A stretch of 64,000 nt of DNA from Periplaneta americana (GCF_040183065.1 NC_091125.1:130463121-130527120); one strand, 5' to 3'. Shown: positions 44,085-56,516, numbered from the stretch's first letter. The notes: generated by a model not told the origin, from the sequence alone. Numbers and translations: made by a program.

Positions 44085-46683
44085 GCTCCTGTACATGTGC
44101 ATATTTATGTATATTGTGTATGTGTGTGTTCGTATTTATATTATTAATATAGATATGTAATATGTTTATAAATTTCTTTAAGTGTATAGTAGTTTTTGAA
44201 AAATTACTGCAGTTTTGGCTCTACAGATCTGGCAATGCTGATTCCAAATTGAAACACTTTAGCAGTTGTAGTTGTAGTTAGCAGCTTTGGATCTCGAAGT
44301 AACAATTGACATAGGCGCAATTTTTTTAAGTGACTATCGAACTAGTGCATAAAGTGTAGATGTCATTGAATTATTACCGGTATTATTAAAACATTAAGAT
44401 AATTATAACTTGAAACCTACTTATGGATCTACAGAACTGATATTCAAAATAATGCAGATTTATGCCCAAACGTGCATAAAAATAATACCTAAATACTTGA
44501 TTACTGAAAGAACAAAATTTTCGCCTTGGCAGGAAAAAGTAGGCTATTCAAAACCATCCATATTCCAAATCTATTTATAACTAATTCTGGTTGGTATAAG
44601 TTACATTATTAATTGAGAATCTGTTGCTTCTATATTTTAGTCACTTATGAGTACTTATATGACATCAATCAGTGACGTAATTACCAGTACTAAAAGTAGA
44701 CAGCATCATAAAGGTCCTCCAAAATTATGTTAAATTCCTTTGCCCTACTTCCACGACTAAACAAATATACAAATGTGGAAAGGTTCTCCCCCTTGATACT
44801 ATATTTGTTTCCTTCCGGAGAAGGAGGTTTACATTGTTCTTATACTACACAGTGCTGCAGATAACATGCGTCATCACTGTAACAATTGAGGAAGTGGCTT
44901 TAAAAACATGCAAAAAGGAACTGTTTTAGTGAACCACAGTAATGTGCACTTAAACCGTTTTAGCACAAACTTGGTTCACTGTAAAATAATTTTTACTCCT
45001 TTTGTATTGTATTTTTGGTCTAGGGAAAATGACTAGTCTTATATTCACTGAATTATAGTATTTAACTTTCTTATTTTGCAACTCGTAATGTAGGTCAGTG
45101 ACGCACCTCGTGACGTCGCCATCGTCGTGACTGATTTCGAAAATAAATTAATTAAATTTGCTCGCTAATTGCTTCACAACTAATTAAACTTTAAAATGGG
45201 GGAGAGATTTCTTCTCTTTACTAATCGTTACTTAAAGATGTGGTTTAAAATAATGATGTAAGATATGCTGCATTACGCCACGTAGACCTAATCAATATAA
45301 TAGGCAAACGATAAAAACGCAACGCATGCGAAAATAGCATTGGTAATATGTAAACTTACCTATTTCTTATTCTTAGTTATTTATTCCGATATTTACTACC
45401 TATTTGACAGTCAACAGGTCAAATATAAGCAGTGGTAGTAAGTGTAATAAGGCTTTTAGGTTAGATTGGTTGAAGCGAATTTTTAAATCTTTATTTTGTA
45501 GTCATTTTGCAACACGTGACATAGGTCAGTGACGTAATTCGTGACGTCGTGATTGTTGCGAAGGTTTTGCGAAAAATGAAGTTTTCTCGTCACGGTATCA
45601 AGACATTTTGTCGAATGTGCTCTGTGGGAGGAAAAAGAACTTCGTCTCCTATCATTTTTTTTCTAGGTGGTTTGGATAACGTTTATTATTCTTATAATGT
45701 AGACTATAGTAGTGCATTCTCTTGCACTGATAATATTATGTACGGATACTTTTAAGAAGGTTTATACGCATTGAAAATACCGTAACAATACAAAAGGTCA
45801 TTTGCATCTATAGCGTGTGTACAGTTTTAGTGCATTTACGATAGTTTTCTGTTGTCGATGCTTCACCGACTGATTTAGCGAAGAACTGATAGTATTATAT
45901 GATATTTAAACCACTAGAAGTCTGTTGTCTATGATTAATAAAATTTATCTCTTGGTAACTTTATAATCTACCTCAATTTAACTTAGTGGATAATTTTGCC
46001 AGTGCTTGAGATGCAAAAGTAATTAATTAAATCTTACGCAACTAAAACTAATTCTAGACTACTCATCCTACCTTCATACAGTTCGTTCGTACTCATTATA
46101 TTGATCTCTTCTTTTACCAGTGTTTATCACTTATTAACACTAATCTGTGGATTCATTTCTAAAATTATTAACTGCACTAACCCCAAATACAGTACATAGT
46201 ACTCCACACAAATAGAAGTCGTTTCTTGCTCACCATTTAGTCTATTTTTACTTCCTTCGCCATTTTTTCGCCGAACCCTCATTTTTCTTTTGTGAGAAAT
46301 GGTTAATATTTATGTTACAAGAAAATGTTTTCTTTAAATGTGTTATTGTATCTAGCTCAGTCCTCGTGTAAATAACGGCTGGCAACTCGCCAACACGGTC
46401 GTGTTGAAATATCCCGCTAGATGGCTGCCAGTTACTTGGACCACCACCACCTAAACTTTCTACCCCTCTATAAAACCACCCTCCTATTCCTACTTCAGTA
46501 AGGGTAGAGTAGATGGAGACACAGCAGACGAAGGGACTACTGTGTGACATTTTTATTTTAAAAGAACAACTTTAAGCATCATAAGAGGGTGGGAATACTT
46601 CCGTGAGAGGAAATATTTGAGTTCAGGTAGGTTCCTAATCAGCTTAGGCCTATTAAGTCCAAAGTTGCCATATGATACCGTAG
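44085..46683 (+). other. Intergenic stretch with a small dispersed duplication
   Basis: No supported gene. Two related segments, about 45060-45145 and 45495-45565 ('cataggtcagtgacg-a-tcgtgacgtcg'), form a diverged direct repeat 435 bp apart. Minus-strand frames near 46.3-46.5 kb have no recognisable content. Confidence 0.45.
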
Positions 46684-46754
46684 TATAGTAGAACCCCGAT
46701 TATCCGTCACCTTATTAACCGATCGGCGGGTTATCCTAGTGTTTTTCTGTTTCT

Positions 46755-46786
<32 letters not shown>

Positions 46787-46867
46787 ACGGAAATAAACAT
46801 ATAAGAAACTTAGAACTATACCTTATATTATAATCCTATTTTTTCTAGAGTGTTTCATTAATAGTAA

Positions 46868-47630
46868 TATGCGTTACAAGAGCGGTATGTTGAAGTTTTC
46901 ATGTTCGAGGAAAAGTTTGAAAGAGCGAAACGTAGTTGAGCTTTTTTAATTTCCGAGAATTGAAAGAAAACATACCGCTCGTGTACCGTACATTATTTTG
47001 TGCGAAGATCGTTTATTACATACCTGAAAGAGGAATTTCTAATTAGTTGCAATGAAATCTCCATCTTGGTTTCTGTTCAATGACGGCAAATTTGCAAAAC
47101 AAAAATATCTATCTTCAACATTGTTGCTTTAAAATGTTTTCTGTGTTTACTATACTCCAGCAGGCCGTGATATACGTCTGTCTCCCCCCCCCAGTCTATA
47201 AATGCGAACTTAAAACAAACGGTAAGGTTATGTAATGATTTATTTTTTATTTTAATACTTTAAGAAAATTATTTTTATAACATATTGCAGTAATAACATC
47301 GGCATCTGGAATCTTGTTGATTTTTTCACGGCTTGCTTAATGTTACTTGCATCACGAATGCAGTAACTTTAGTGGAGTTGTAGAGTTTACTTAATTTTTG
47401 CAAATCTTTAAAAACAATAATTAACAGTGCAATTTAGGTGAAATTGCAGTGGTAAGTTTCCAATTTATAATTATTACTATATTGAACGTCTCTAAAATAA
47501 TATGTTAAAAGCTTAAAGCAGTAAAATCAATATGTCACTTAAGCGGTAAGAAGAGGGAAATTGTTATGTGTGTTAGGTTGGGAATACTGAATGTGGAATT
47601 TTAGACTTACCGCGGATTGGTTTTGTGCGG
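46868..47630 (+). repeat. Interspersed repeat nested in Tigger element
   Basis: Reverse-complement sister of 16868-17578. Near its left end lies a short internal inverted repeat (GAGCGGTATGTT ... AACATACCGCTC, 46882-46893 and about 46967-46978) absent as such from the other copy. Confidence 0.75.
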
Positions 47631-47864
47631 AAACCAAGCAAATACGCACGATCTCTCACAAAAGCTTTTACCTTTACATAGTACTACTGCAAGCAATAAG
47701 AACGTACTCGAAAGTGTTTTCCCAACTTGTACTGTATAATAGTCCCAAGAACTTCCGCACAATATATAGCAAAACTGTGAAGCATTCAGTCCTTGTCCTA
47801 CTGCTCCAATGCCCGTACTTCATAATTTCTATGCAAAATATCTTCCACGGGCGTCAAAAGTGTC

Positions 47865-48086
47865 TTGCTAAGTATTGAAATAAAAATGCAAATAATTGAG
47901 AGGTTTGGGAAAAGAAAAACCGCGGCTCATTTCGCATCAGAATACGTGGTTGGTGTTACAACTGTGCGTGATTTAATGAAAAATAAGGATAAAGTGTACA
48001 ACGTATGTAGATCTACAACAGGAGCCCTATACTATTCCTATCCTTCCGCAAACAACCATCATAAGGAATTTGCTTGGCCCTTATAA
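47865..48086 (+). pseudogene. Tigger transposase N-terminal (CENP-B/psq helix-turn-helix) remnant
   Basis: The frame reads IEIKMQIIERFGKRKTAAHF, then ASEYVVGVTTVRDLMKNKDK, the CENP-B-type N-terminal HTH ('K..II...E.G...A..AS.YGVG.ST..DI.KNKDK'). It breaks soon after. The second HTH and the DDE domain are absent. Confidence 0.8.
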
Positions 48087-48559
48087 ACCCGTCGTTGACA
48101 ACCAGAATTAAATTAGTGAACTTCTGATTCACTATCTAGCATGTTAAACACAACACTACGGAGGACTATTATGAGGCTGTAGTATAAACATACACAAATA
48201 TTTTATGGTGGGGATTATCCGATTTTTTCGATTAACCACCCTTGTCCACTCCCTTCATTACCAAGGATTATAGAGGTTCTACTGTATGTGAAAGAGACTT
48301 GAGAAAATCGAAATTCCTCCTCCAATTTTAGTTTTGTAATGTAATGTTTGTAAAGCAAATTTAATTGGAAATAAACTATTGAACTTCCCTCTCCTTCCCT
48401 AATCTGAACTATCTGCTTATAATTTTCAGATTACTCGAAACATGATGTTAATTTTAATTACAGTACAACCATCCACTCCATGACATGACAAGCACAAGGA
48501 GCGGCAGGACCGAGTATAGAATCGGCCATTGGTAGTCAATTGCATGACTACCAGACGGG

Positions 48560-48780
48560 ATAGGAGCGCTGCATGATCACTGATGCGAGTCCCCACAGAT
48601 GCTATTAATAGACTTTTCTTTGACTCTATCGTGTGTTTTCAATTTTCCAACCCACGGGGCTGAGTGTACGCCCCGTTCCATATCCTACGCCCTTGAATTT
48701 AGTCTGTAATTCAACCGGGAATTGAACCCGAGACCTCTTGGTCCATAGACAAGCCAAACCACTACACCATAGAGGCGGTT
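48560..48780 (-). mobile_element. tRNA-derived SINE (family E)
   Basis: The minus-strand head has TGGTGTAGTGGTTTGGCTTG (A-box region) and GGTTCAATTCCCGG (B box), then a body including 'acggggcgtacactcagccc'. The 3' border could not be fixed; similarity to a SINE tail may continue to about 48478. Confidence 0.65.
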
Positions 48781-49250
48781 AAAAACTCCGTGGCTCTACA
48801 ATCACACAAGGGGCTAGAGATGGTTCTGAAAACAATTTTCTTTACCTGTATGTAGGAATGTGCGTTATTTTTGCATATAAGCAGTTAAAATGACCTTATA
48901 TATACAGTATAAGTGCTTGAAAATTCATTACAATTAGCTTAAAACAAATTTTTATATAAAATATTAACCTTATAAATAGTGAAACAACGCTTTTTGTCTC
49001 TAAAACGGGAAATTTATAGGGAGAAGTGAGTATTTCTAACGCTAAGGGCGAGTGGGGTTTCCTGCTCGAAACCGGGGTATGCAGCGAACCTTAGTGTGGT
49101 CAGCATGTGTGGGTTGGGAATGCGCCTAGCTTGAAGATCAGCGCAAATGATCTAATAAGATCGCAGTGATGGGTCATAGGGCCCCCTTCTTTCAATTTAA
49201 ATTCAATTTAATTCAGGCTTGGTACGATATTCCAGTTTTACTGACCTTGG

Positions 49251-49505
49251 AGTCCACACCTGTGGAGTAACGGTCAGCGCGTCTGCCCGCGAAACCAGGT
49301 GGCCCGGGTTCGAATCCCGGTCGGGACAAGTTACCTGGTTGAGGTTTTTTCCGGGGTTTTCCCTCAACCCAATACGAGCAAATGCTGGGTAACTTTCGGT
49401 GCTGGACCCCGGACTCATTTCACCGGCATTATCACCTTCATTTCATTCAGACGCTAAATAACCTAGATGTTGATACAGCGTCGTAAAATAACCCAATAAA
49501 AAAAT
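49251..49505 (+). mobile_element. SINE family A, full copy
   Basis: The tRNA-like head has GGAGTAACGGTCAGCGCG and the B box GGGTTCGAATCCCGG. The body has 'gttacctggttgaggttttt' and 'gctgggtaactttcggtgc', and the tail is 'agcgtcgtaaaataaccc' plus A-rich sequence. Imperfect flanks (ctgaccttgga / ctgacctggaa) are a likely target duplication. Confidence 0.9.
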
Positions 49506-49588
49506 TGCTGACCTGGAAACCCTGACTGCGCGTCACTCAACCTTTTTGCTGCTCGCATTCGCTATCTATTGTCATCCTCTGAGGAGTT

Positions 49589-49848
49589 TTATTTTATTTT
49601 TTTTATTTCATTAGGTTATTTTACGACGCTGTATCAACATCTCAGGTTATTTAGCATCTGAATTAGATGAAGATGATAATGACGGTTGAGTCCGGGGTCC
49701 AGCACCGAAAGTTACCCAGTTGCTCGTATTGGGTTGAGGGAAAACCCCGGGAAAAACCTCAACCAGGTAACTTGCCCCGACCGGGATTCGAACCCGGGCC
49801 ACCTGGTTTCGCGGCCAGACGCGCTAACCGTTACTCCACAGGTGTGTA
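49589..49848 (-). mobile_element. SINE family A, inverted copy
   Basis: Reverse complement of the 49251 copy. It is bordered by an exact 14-bp target duplication CCTCTGAGGAGTTT (49575-49588 and 49849-49862). The two copies are tail to tail, about 85 bp apart. Confidence 0.93.
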
Positions 49849-50066
49849 CCTCTGAGGAGTTTAGTGCTGAGAGGAATGCGGTTCAGACTAGTCTAGCGCG
49901 GTACTGGAGTGGGAGGGAACAGTGACAGCGGCAGTCTGGAAGGAAGTACAATCATACTGAAAACATTCGCCGAATTTACGAGAGTTTCTAACGTATTTTT
50001 GGCGAGATAGAGATACAACCATTCGTACTTACGTATTCAGAGAAGGAAAGTATTGTATAAAATTGT

Positions 50067-50068
50067 AT

Positions 50069-50115
<47 letters not shown>

Positions 50116-50280
50116 TTCTGGTGAAGTTAAGGCCATCACACCACCAGTAATACAAATACAATAAAATAAATAAAAAGAAAAATCATAATAAAACTACAAT
50201 AATATAAATGAAAAGAAGAATCATACTATAAATCTTAGTGATTAGTAGAATTGAATTAAATTTGTAAAGTAATCGATTTA
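50067..50280 (-). mobile_element. LINE 3' end with (ATTT)n tail
   Basis: An (ATTT)n run (50067-50116) is followed by 'ctggtgaagttaaggccatcac', a diverged version of the shared LINE terminus. Non-coding. Confidence 0.5.
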
Positions 50281-51292
50281 ATGTACTGCTGAACTCACTT
50301 GAGAAGTAAATCTACTTGATTTGCATTTTAAGATATCACCAACAAATGATTTTCGCATGACATTTTAAGAATCTGTTTTTCATGATACCAGTCACACATA
50401 TTCTAAAATTCTAGTATAATAAGACCAAAAACTTTTCTACAGCATGTTTCCTTAAAAATGACTTGTAACGGTGAAATATTTAATATGAGTAATTCATATA
50501 ATATTAACATAGCTAACATCAGGGAGATGTTTGAGCAAAAATTGCAACAATATATTTAATATATTAATAACAAAACCATAGGCCTAGGTAAACAATATGT
50601 ATATGAAATATTCACACGCTACTACAAACTGAAGACTGCATATTTTTGGACGAGTAATACTTCCCACTCCGCTCGGCTCAGCTTGGCTGTAGCAACAAAA
50701 GAATCTACCTGCAACCTCCCCGCACCGATGGCAAGAGTACCTGAAGTCCCAGCGCTAAACTCGTCGGAGGAAGACAGTACTTGCGCAAAAGGCAATGGTG
50801 TCACGAAATCAGATGTGCGGCTCGCGACAGGATCATTTTGGCTATCTGCGCATGCACGGTATGTACGGACTTACAACAAATATAACTTTAGAGCTTATTT
50901 ATTATTACACCATTTGTTATTATTTGTTTTATTTGAAACCTAGAATGTGAGAGTTTATAAAGTATGGAAGTTTATCTCTCTGTTTTCAGAAAGATAGGTC
51001 TATTAGCCTACATTCCTAAATAATCTCAAATTGAAGGAAGTAATATTATTGTTTTACATATCACGGAAAATGAAAAACTTACTCCCGAACTATTCCTATA
51101 CTTTTAGAAAATTGAAATGTCTCTCTAGCATTAAAATTTGCTTCAAATTTGGAAGCGCAATGTGGAAGCAAATTTGATTACTGGCCAGGAAGCAAATAGC
51201 GTAGATTTGGAAATTACGATTTAGGCAGAATTACGAACAGTTCGATTCCTGATTTCGCCGAAAGTCTGAGTAGCGTGCTGTTCTATAGATTC
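50281..51292 (+). other. Intergenic stretch; nothing recognised
   Basis: AT-rich with one GC-richer patch (50650-50860). The 86-codon frame there has no recognisable motif and is mirrored by an equally open minus frame. Confidence 0.4.
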
Positions 51293-51951
51293 ATCTATAA
51301 CATACCTGCACAAACAGCGCTCAACGGGCGCGCGCGCTCCTTCCGAGCAGAAGAGCTGTGTTTACCGCTCGCCGAATCGGAGAGCAAGATACGTCAGAAT
51401 GACATAGACCTGCTATAGATAGAGGAGAGGGAAACGACCACTCAGCTATCTAGTGGAGTGCAGTGTATATTCTCAGTAACTGTTTCACTTTGCTGACACT
51501 GCTACAGTACAGTATGAAGGAATCTAAAAGACGGAAAAGTAGTGATCAGGCAAATTCTTTCAATATTGCATGGGAAAATGCTTATTTTTTCATAGCTGCT
51601 GGAGTAAATACTCAGTGCTTTATCTGCCACAACATTTTGAAAGATAGAAAGAAACGTAACATAATGCATCATTACGAGTCCAGGCATAAAGATACTAAAG
51701 ATATTAATCTTCAACAATTTAAAAATCTCTCTTCAGGGAAAAGGCCAGCTCAGTGTTGATATGTTGAATAAATTACGGGATTTTAGTCGTAAACTTACAC
51801 TTTCCGTAAGTCAGTTTCGGGAAGGTAATATGGCTTACTTTCGAACGATAGAAACTGCTCGTGATGAAGCCATGTTAAACGATTATGTGCAAATATTAAT
51901 TGAAATTCAAAATGAATTTAATTCTAGGTTTCAAGATCTTGTCATAGATCT

Positions 51952-52192
51952 ACACCTGTGGAGTAACGGTTAGCGTGTCTAACCGCGAAACCAGGTGGCC
52001 CGGGTTCGATTCCCGGGTCAATTTACTTGGTTGAGGTTTTTCCGGGGGGTTTCCCTCAACTCAGTATGAGCAAACGCTGAGTAACTTTCGGTGTTGGACC
52101 CCGGACTCATTTCACCGGCAATATCACCTTCTCATTCAGACGCTAAATAACATAAGCTGTTGATAAAGCGTCGTAAAATAACCTACTAAAAA
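51952..52192 (+). mobile_element. SINE family A copy inside hAT remnant
   Basis: Head with 'gtggagtaacggttagcgtg' and GGGTTCGATTCCCGG, the same body and tail as the 49.3-kb copy. Short flanks 'atcttgtc' and 'atcttgcc' may be the target duplication. Confidence 0.85.
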
Positions 52193-52272
52193 TCTTGCCT
52201 TAATTGGAAAGAAGTTTAAAATTATCATAATAAATTCTTCAACACCAGTTGAAACAATGCCATATAAATTAC

Positions 52273-52412
52273 AGGTGGGCCTGGTTGGCGCAGTTGGTAT
52301 AGCGCTGGCCTTCTATGCCCGAGGTTGAGGATTCGATTCCGGACCAGGTCGATTGCATTTAAGTGTGCTCATATAACCTTGGCAGTTGCGAGCGTCGTTA
52401 AATAAAACATAA
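52273..52412 (+). mobile_element. tRNA-derived SINE (family B) inside hAT remnant
   Basis: Short element: TTGGCGCAGTTGGTATAGCG (A-box region), GATTCGATTCC (B box), tail 'cagttgcgagcgtcgttaaa'. Flanking 'aattacag' and 'atttacag' suggest an 8-bp duplication. The transposase frame resumes directly after it. Confidence 0.85.
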
Positions 52413-53014
52413 CATTTAACGATTTACAGCTCGGACTTATTGATCTTCAATGTGGCCTAAGGATTAAAGATCGTTTGAATAATACTAGTAGCCTGGTTGA
52501 GATTTACAAGACTAAACATTAGCAATAATATCCACGACTATACAGGCTGGCTGTGAAAATGATTGCTATGTTTGGCTCAACATTTATATTTGTGAGCAAC
52601 TGTTTTCTATAATCAACTTTAATAAAGGCAGACATCGAACATCTGTAACTGATGTTTAATTACGATTATTAGGCTACTGTTCCTTTCAGCTGCCAACAGC
52701 ATAAAACCTCGTTTTGATGTATTGATAAATAAAAATATAACAAAATGATATTGTACATTTAAGTAGGTATAAAATTTCTATTATTTCTGTAAAATAAATA
52801 TTTCTGTATTAATTAATAAGTCCAAGATAGTTTTGCAAACACTGAACGGGAATTCATTTCATAAACTATCGTACTAGTACTTCCCTTTTGTGTATATTTT
52901 GTACGAGATCACCCCTTCTTCCAGACCACCCTGAGCGCAGCTAATATCTGCATTCCGCTCATGAGCTATGAGCCGGCTCGGAGAGCGGAAACCTTGTGTA
53001 GGCCTGATCTATAA

Positions 53015-53798
53015 TATAACTGAATTATTCAATCTGCAAAATTTCAAGAGTTTCCATCGGCTGCAAACCAACCTTTACCTTTCTTCTTAACAAAAATGTA
53101 CTTTTTTCCCCACTCGTCACTAAAGAAGGGAAACGATTTGATCGAATTATACTGTTTCACACTCATAACGAGCCGCCACTTGCTGCAGACGTGAGCGAAC
53201 TTGCGTCTTGCAAGACCCGCGTACAGACACCACGGCTATTACAGAGTTCGTTCTACCTGGCTAAGGTTGTGTTGAGAGTATGAGAGCACGAGTTGCCCAC
53301 CCATGGTCATGCACAATAATAATCGTCAGAAGTAAATAAATTATAATGAATTTGTATAATAACGTCTACAAAAGACAAAGGAATAAGGTACAAACATTAT
53401 TTGAAAATTGAAATATTTGTGAAATATAGTTATTCTTATTTTATGACTATTAATTTATAAATTAACAGTACTTCACGTTAAATAATATAGTATATTCTTC
53501 TAAGAGAAAACAGTATGTATGTACTTGTATTGTGCCACGAAGCATTGGAAGAAAGAAACAAATATCTACTGGTATACGTAAATACAAATAAAAATTGAAA
53601 AACAACAAAAAAAACCTTATCTAAGCTTTCACTTTATTGTTTATCTATTGATACTGCAACATATATGTCAAAACACATTTTCTTAAATTACAAGAGTTCA
53701 TTTTCCTCATTTGAAGGATCTGCTGCAGACTTTTGACGTTTATTTTTTAGATGATATGACATTCTCTATATCAGGTAATATGTTAGCATAATTTCAAG
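53015..53798 (+). other. Intergenic stretch; nothing recognised
   Basis: No coding or repeat structure identified by eye. Confidence 0.4.
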
Positions 53799-53914
53799 GA
53801 AAAATTGTTCCGGGGCCGGGTATCGATCCCGGAGCCCTTCGCTTAGCGCAGGAATGCTCTCCCGACTGAGCTACCCCAGGAACCATACACGACACCGTCA
53901 CAATTTTTCCTTTG
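53799..53914 (-). mobile_element. tRNA-like unit framed by 13-bp inverted repeats
   Basis: The minus strand has GGGTAGCTCAGTCGGGAGAG (A box) and GGGATCGATACCCGG (B-box region) with 'ccccggaa' able to pair with the start. Both sides carry AAGGAAAAATTGT and its reverse complement (53799-53811, 53902-53914). Likely a SINE head or tRNA-containing DNA element; a functional tRNA gene is unlikely because the arms do not pair cleanly. Confidence 0.6.
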
Positions 53915-54439
53915 TACCCACACAACTCGAATGAGCTGACAAGACGCCAGAACCCAACTTCGAGTGCACACAAATTCTGTGTGACTTAAATTCTGGCTTC
54001 CTGTTAACGTAGAACTGTCGATTTAATCGAAACGACTAGACTTGTTTTTTTGAAAGATGAGACATGACAGGAACGTTGCGAATGTCACAACTGAAACACA
54101 ACTGAATGTCACAAGCGTGGTAGGCCTGTTGCTATGGTAACAACGGTTGAGTTGCCAAACTTACCGTTCCCACGTGGCGAGTGCTTAATAGCTCCCTTGG
54201 TGACATTTATTGTACACACAATGTTAGCATTGGTACGTTTTCGTGTTTGATTCTCTGTCGATATTTGTATTGTTTTCTTACCTTCGCGTCAATTGTCAAT
54301 AAATGTTTTAACGTCGTCCATCCTAACGTCAATTGCTAGCTTCCATCAACTGGCATCATGGTAGTCACATTGGCAACATAGCACTCTAGTTCTAAGCTCG
54401 GCCGCTTAACTGTCATGTCCCATCTTCCAAAAAAAAAAA

Positions 54440-56225
54440 AACAAGTGTAAGTCAATTATTTATTTTTATGTTTATTCACTTATTTATTTATTTTTTATTT
54501 CTTTATAACTATGTGCTGAGGGAGCTAACGCTATCGATTTAATCGAAAAGACTAACTCATTAATTTATTTTTAAATTTATTAAATTATTTATTTTTGTTT
54601 AATATTCACTTATTTATGACTACGTGGTGAGGAAACTAACTTAAAGAGGAGCGGAGTAGCCTGCTTCAAATCTTGGACCCAGCGATTCTTTGTAAAGCTA
54701 TCGATTTGACCGAAACGACTAACTCTTTATTTTTTTGTGATTTTTTTAAATTTATTTACTTAAGTGTTTTTATTTATTATTTACTTCTTTATGACTACGT
54801 GCTGAGGGAACTAAGGTAAGGACGATCGCAGTTGCCTGCTTCAATCTTGGACACAGCAATTCTTCGTAGAGCTACTGATTTAATCGAAACGACTAAGACA
54901 TTAATTTATTTACAGTATAAATTTATTCATTTATTATCTTATTTAATTTTATTTATTATTTACTTCTTTATGATTACGTGCTGACGGAACTAGCCTAAAT
55001 ACGAGCGGAGTTGTCTCCTTCAAATCTTGGACACAGCGATTCTTCGTAGAGCTATCAATGTAATCGAAACGGCTAACTCATTAATTTATTTATAAATTTA
55101 TTCATTTGTTTACATTCTTCTTCTTTTTCTCTTCATGGTGTAGGAGAGTCTCCTGTTCCGTCCTCAACTTTCCACCTTGTTCTTGGCCGACCAATATCTT
55201 TTCTCCCTTGTGGTTTATAATCCAACACCTGTTTCGGTATTCGTTCCTTATCCATTCTTCTTAAATGATTCGACCAACGAATTCTAGGTATATTCCTTTA
55301 TTTTATCTATAATTGGGAGCAGGTTTAGTTCATTCCTTATGTCATCTTTTCTATATCTATCCAATCTTGTACATCCTTTTACTCCTCTGAGAAATTTCAT
55401 TTCCGCTGACTGGATTCTATTAATATCATTTTTCTTCAAGGTCCATGCTTCAAATCCATATAATGGTATAGCCATTGTCTTATAAAATTTTATTTGCGTT
55501 TCTTTCCTTGTTTTCTTCTTTAAATTCTTGGCAATTGTGCCACATATAACCCGGAAGCGTTACTTTCTTATTATTATTTATTATTTACTTCTTTGTGACT
55601 GTGCTGAGGGAACTAACTAGAAGACGACCGGAGTTGCCTGCTTCAAATCTTGGACACAGCAGTTCTTTGTAGGGCTATCGTTTTAATCGAAGCGACTGTC
55701 TCAGTAGTTTATTTGTAAATTTATTAATTTAGTGTCATATTTATTTTCATATATTATTTATTTCTATATGATTATGTGCTGAGGGAACTATCCTAATGAC
55801 GAGCGAAGTTCCTTGCTTCAAATCTTAGACACAGCAATTCTTCGTAGAGCTATCAATTTAATCGAAACAACTAACCCATTAATTTATTTATTTTGTTTCG
55901 TGTTCATTGTTTACTTCTTTACTACTATATGACTACGTGCAGAAGGAGGTAACCTAAAGACGATCGGAGTTGTCTGCTTCAAATCTGGGACACAGCGATT
56001 CTCCATAGAACTATCGATTTAATCGAAACAACTAATTCTTTAATTTATTTATAAATTTATTCATTTATTTACTTATTTATTTTTATTTATTATTTACTTC
56101 TTAATACTACGTGCTGAGGAAACTAACCTAAAGACGATTGGAGTTGCCTTCTTCAAATCTTGAACACAGCGATTCTTCGTAGAGCTATCGATTTAATCAG
56201 AGCGTCTAGTAACTTATTAATAAAT
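54440..56225 (+). repeat. Satellite-like tandem array, unit about 161-180 bp, 8 copies
   Basis: Each unit has 'gactacgtgctgagggaact', 'cttcaaatcttggacacag', 'cttcgtagagctatcgattt' and 'aatcgaaacgactaactc', joined by TTTATT-rich linkers. The 'tcgatttaatcg' anchor lies near 54533, 54702, 54874, 55054, 55678, 55851, 56012 and 56188. An isolated anchor is also at 54019. The 624-bp gap is explained by a LINE insertion of about 430-450 bp. Confidence 0.9.
55126..55556 (-). mobile_element. LINE C-terminal fragment inserted in the tandem array
   Basis: The minus strand reads MAIPLYGFEAWTLKKNDINR, then IQSAEMKFLRGVKGCTRLDR, RNELNLLPII and (after a shift) RDIGRPRTRW-like sequence. It is 5'-truncated. 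It breaks one satellite unit, so it is younger than the array. Confidence 0.85.
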
Positions 56226-56516
56226 GTAGACTTTTATTTTGCATATCATGTCCTTTTTCTGCCTTTATGAATATAAATATTATGTTAACAGTGCCTTTTA
56301 TGAATGTTACTTCGTAGATTCTGGTATTTCCACGTTATTTGTCTATTGAGAAATAATAATTAGTAAAATAATTATTCTACCGGTAATATATTGTCCGCGC
56401 GAATTATCTAGGCACCTGGGTCCCCTAGTGCTCTCTCGCTGCCCCGTAGCTATCTGCTGGCTACCTGTCTGTCGCTGCAGCAGTTGTACGTACAGTTACA
56501 AAAACATCATTCGGTA

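Larger units (their letters stand above)
46686..48284 (+). mobile_element. Tigger (pogo-group) transposon, degenerate
   Basis: Left end TAGTAGAACCCCGATTATCC, right end (inverted) CAGTAGAACCTCTATAATCC, with TA outside (46684-46685, 48285-48286). The CAGTAGAACC start is typical of insect Tigger elements. Inside are a (TTTC)n run (46751-46786), a nested repeat (46868-47630) and the DNA-binding part of the transposase. Confidence 0.8.
51514..52520 (+). pseudogene. hAT transposase-like remnant (GTF2IRD2/ZMYM-like type), interrupted
   Basis: From ATG 51514 the frame has SFNIAWENAYFFIAAGVNTQ, then CFICHNIL and HHYESRHKD, a C2H2 BED-like finger followed by the usual 'NLRRHYETKH' style motif. After a frame break come VSQFREGNMAYFRTIETARD and YVQILIEIQNEFNSRFQDL. 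Beyond the SINEs, LGLIDLQCGLRIKDRFNN and LVEIYKTK continue the family order. DDE core and C-terminus are missing. This type has given rise to host genes in other animals, but here it is a dead copy. Confidence 0.8.
51301..53006 (+). mobile_element. hAT element with 8-bp target duplication, broken by two SINEs
   Basis: ATCTATAA at 51293-51300 and 53007-53014. The ends CATACCTGCACAAAC and, inverted, CAGGCCTACACAAGG are loosely similar. The plus-strand transposase remnant runs through it, interrupted at about 51951 and 52273 by SINEs A and B. Confidence 0.75.

Noticed and set aside
46248..46550. 100-codon minus-strand ORF
   Set aside because: No recognisable motif, no splice sites, and similar-length frames occur by chance in this region.
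48640..48780. Functional tRNA gene candidates here, at 53.8 kb and at 61.4 kb
   Set aside because: The boxes are present but cloverleaf pairing is imperfect and SINE bodies or target duplications follow, so they are tRNA-derived repeats.
49203..49925. ORFs reading MSPGSSTESYP and CPDRDSNPGHLV
   Set aside because: Translations of SINE family A in either orientation; not genes.
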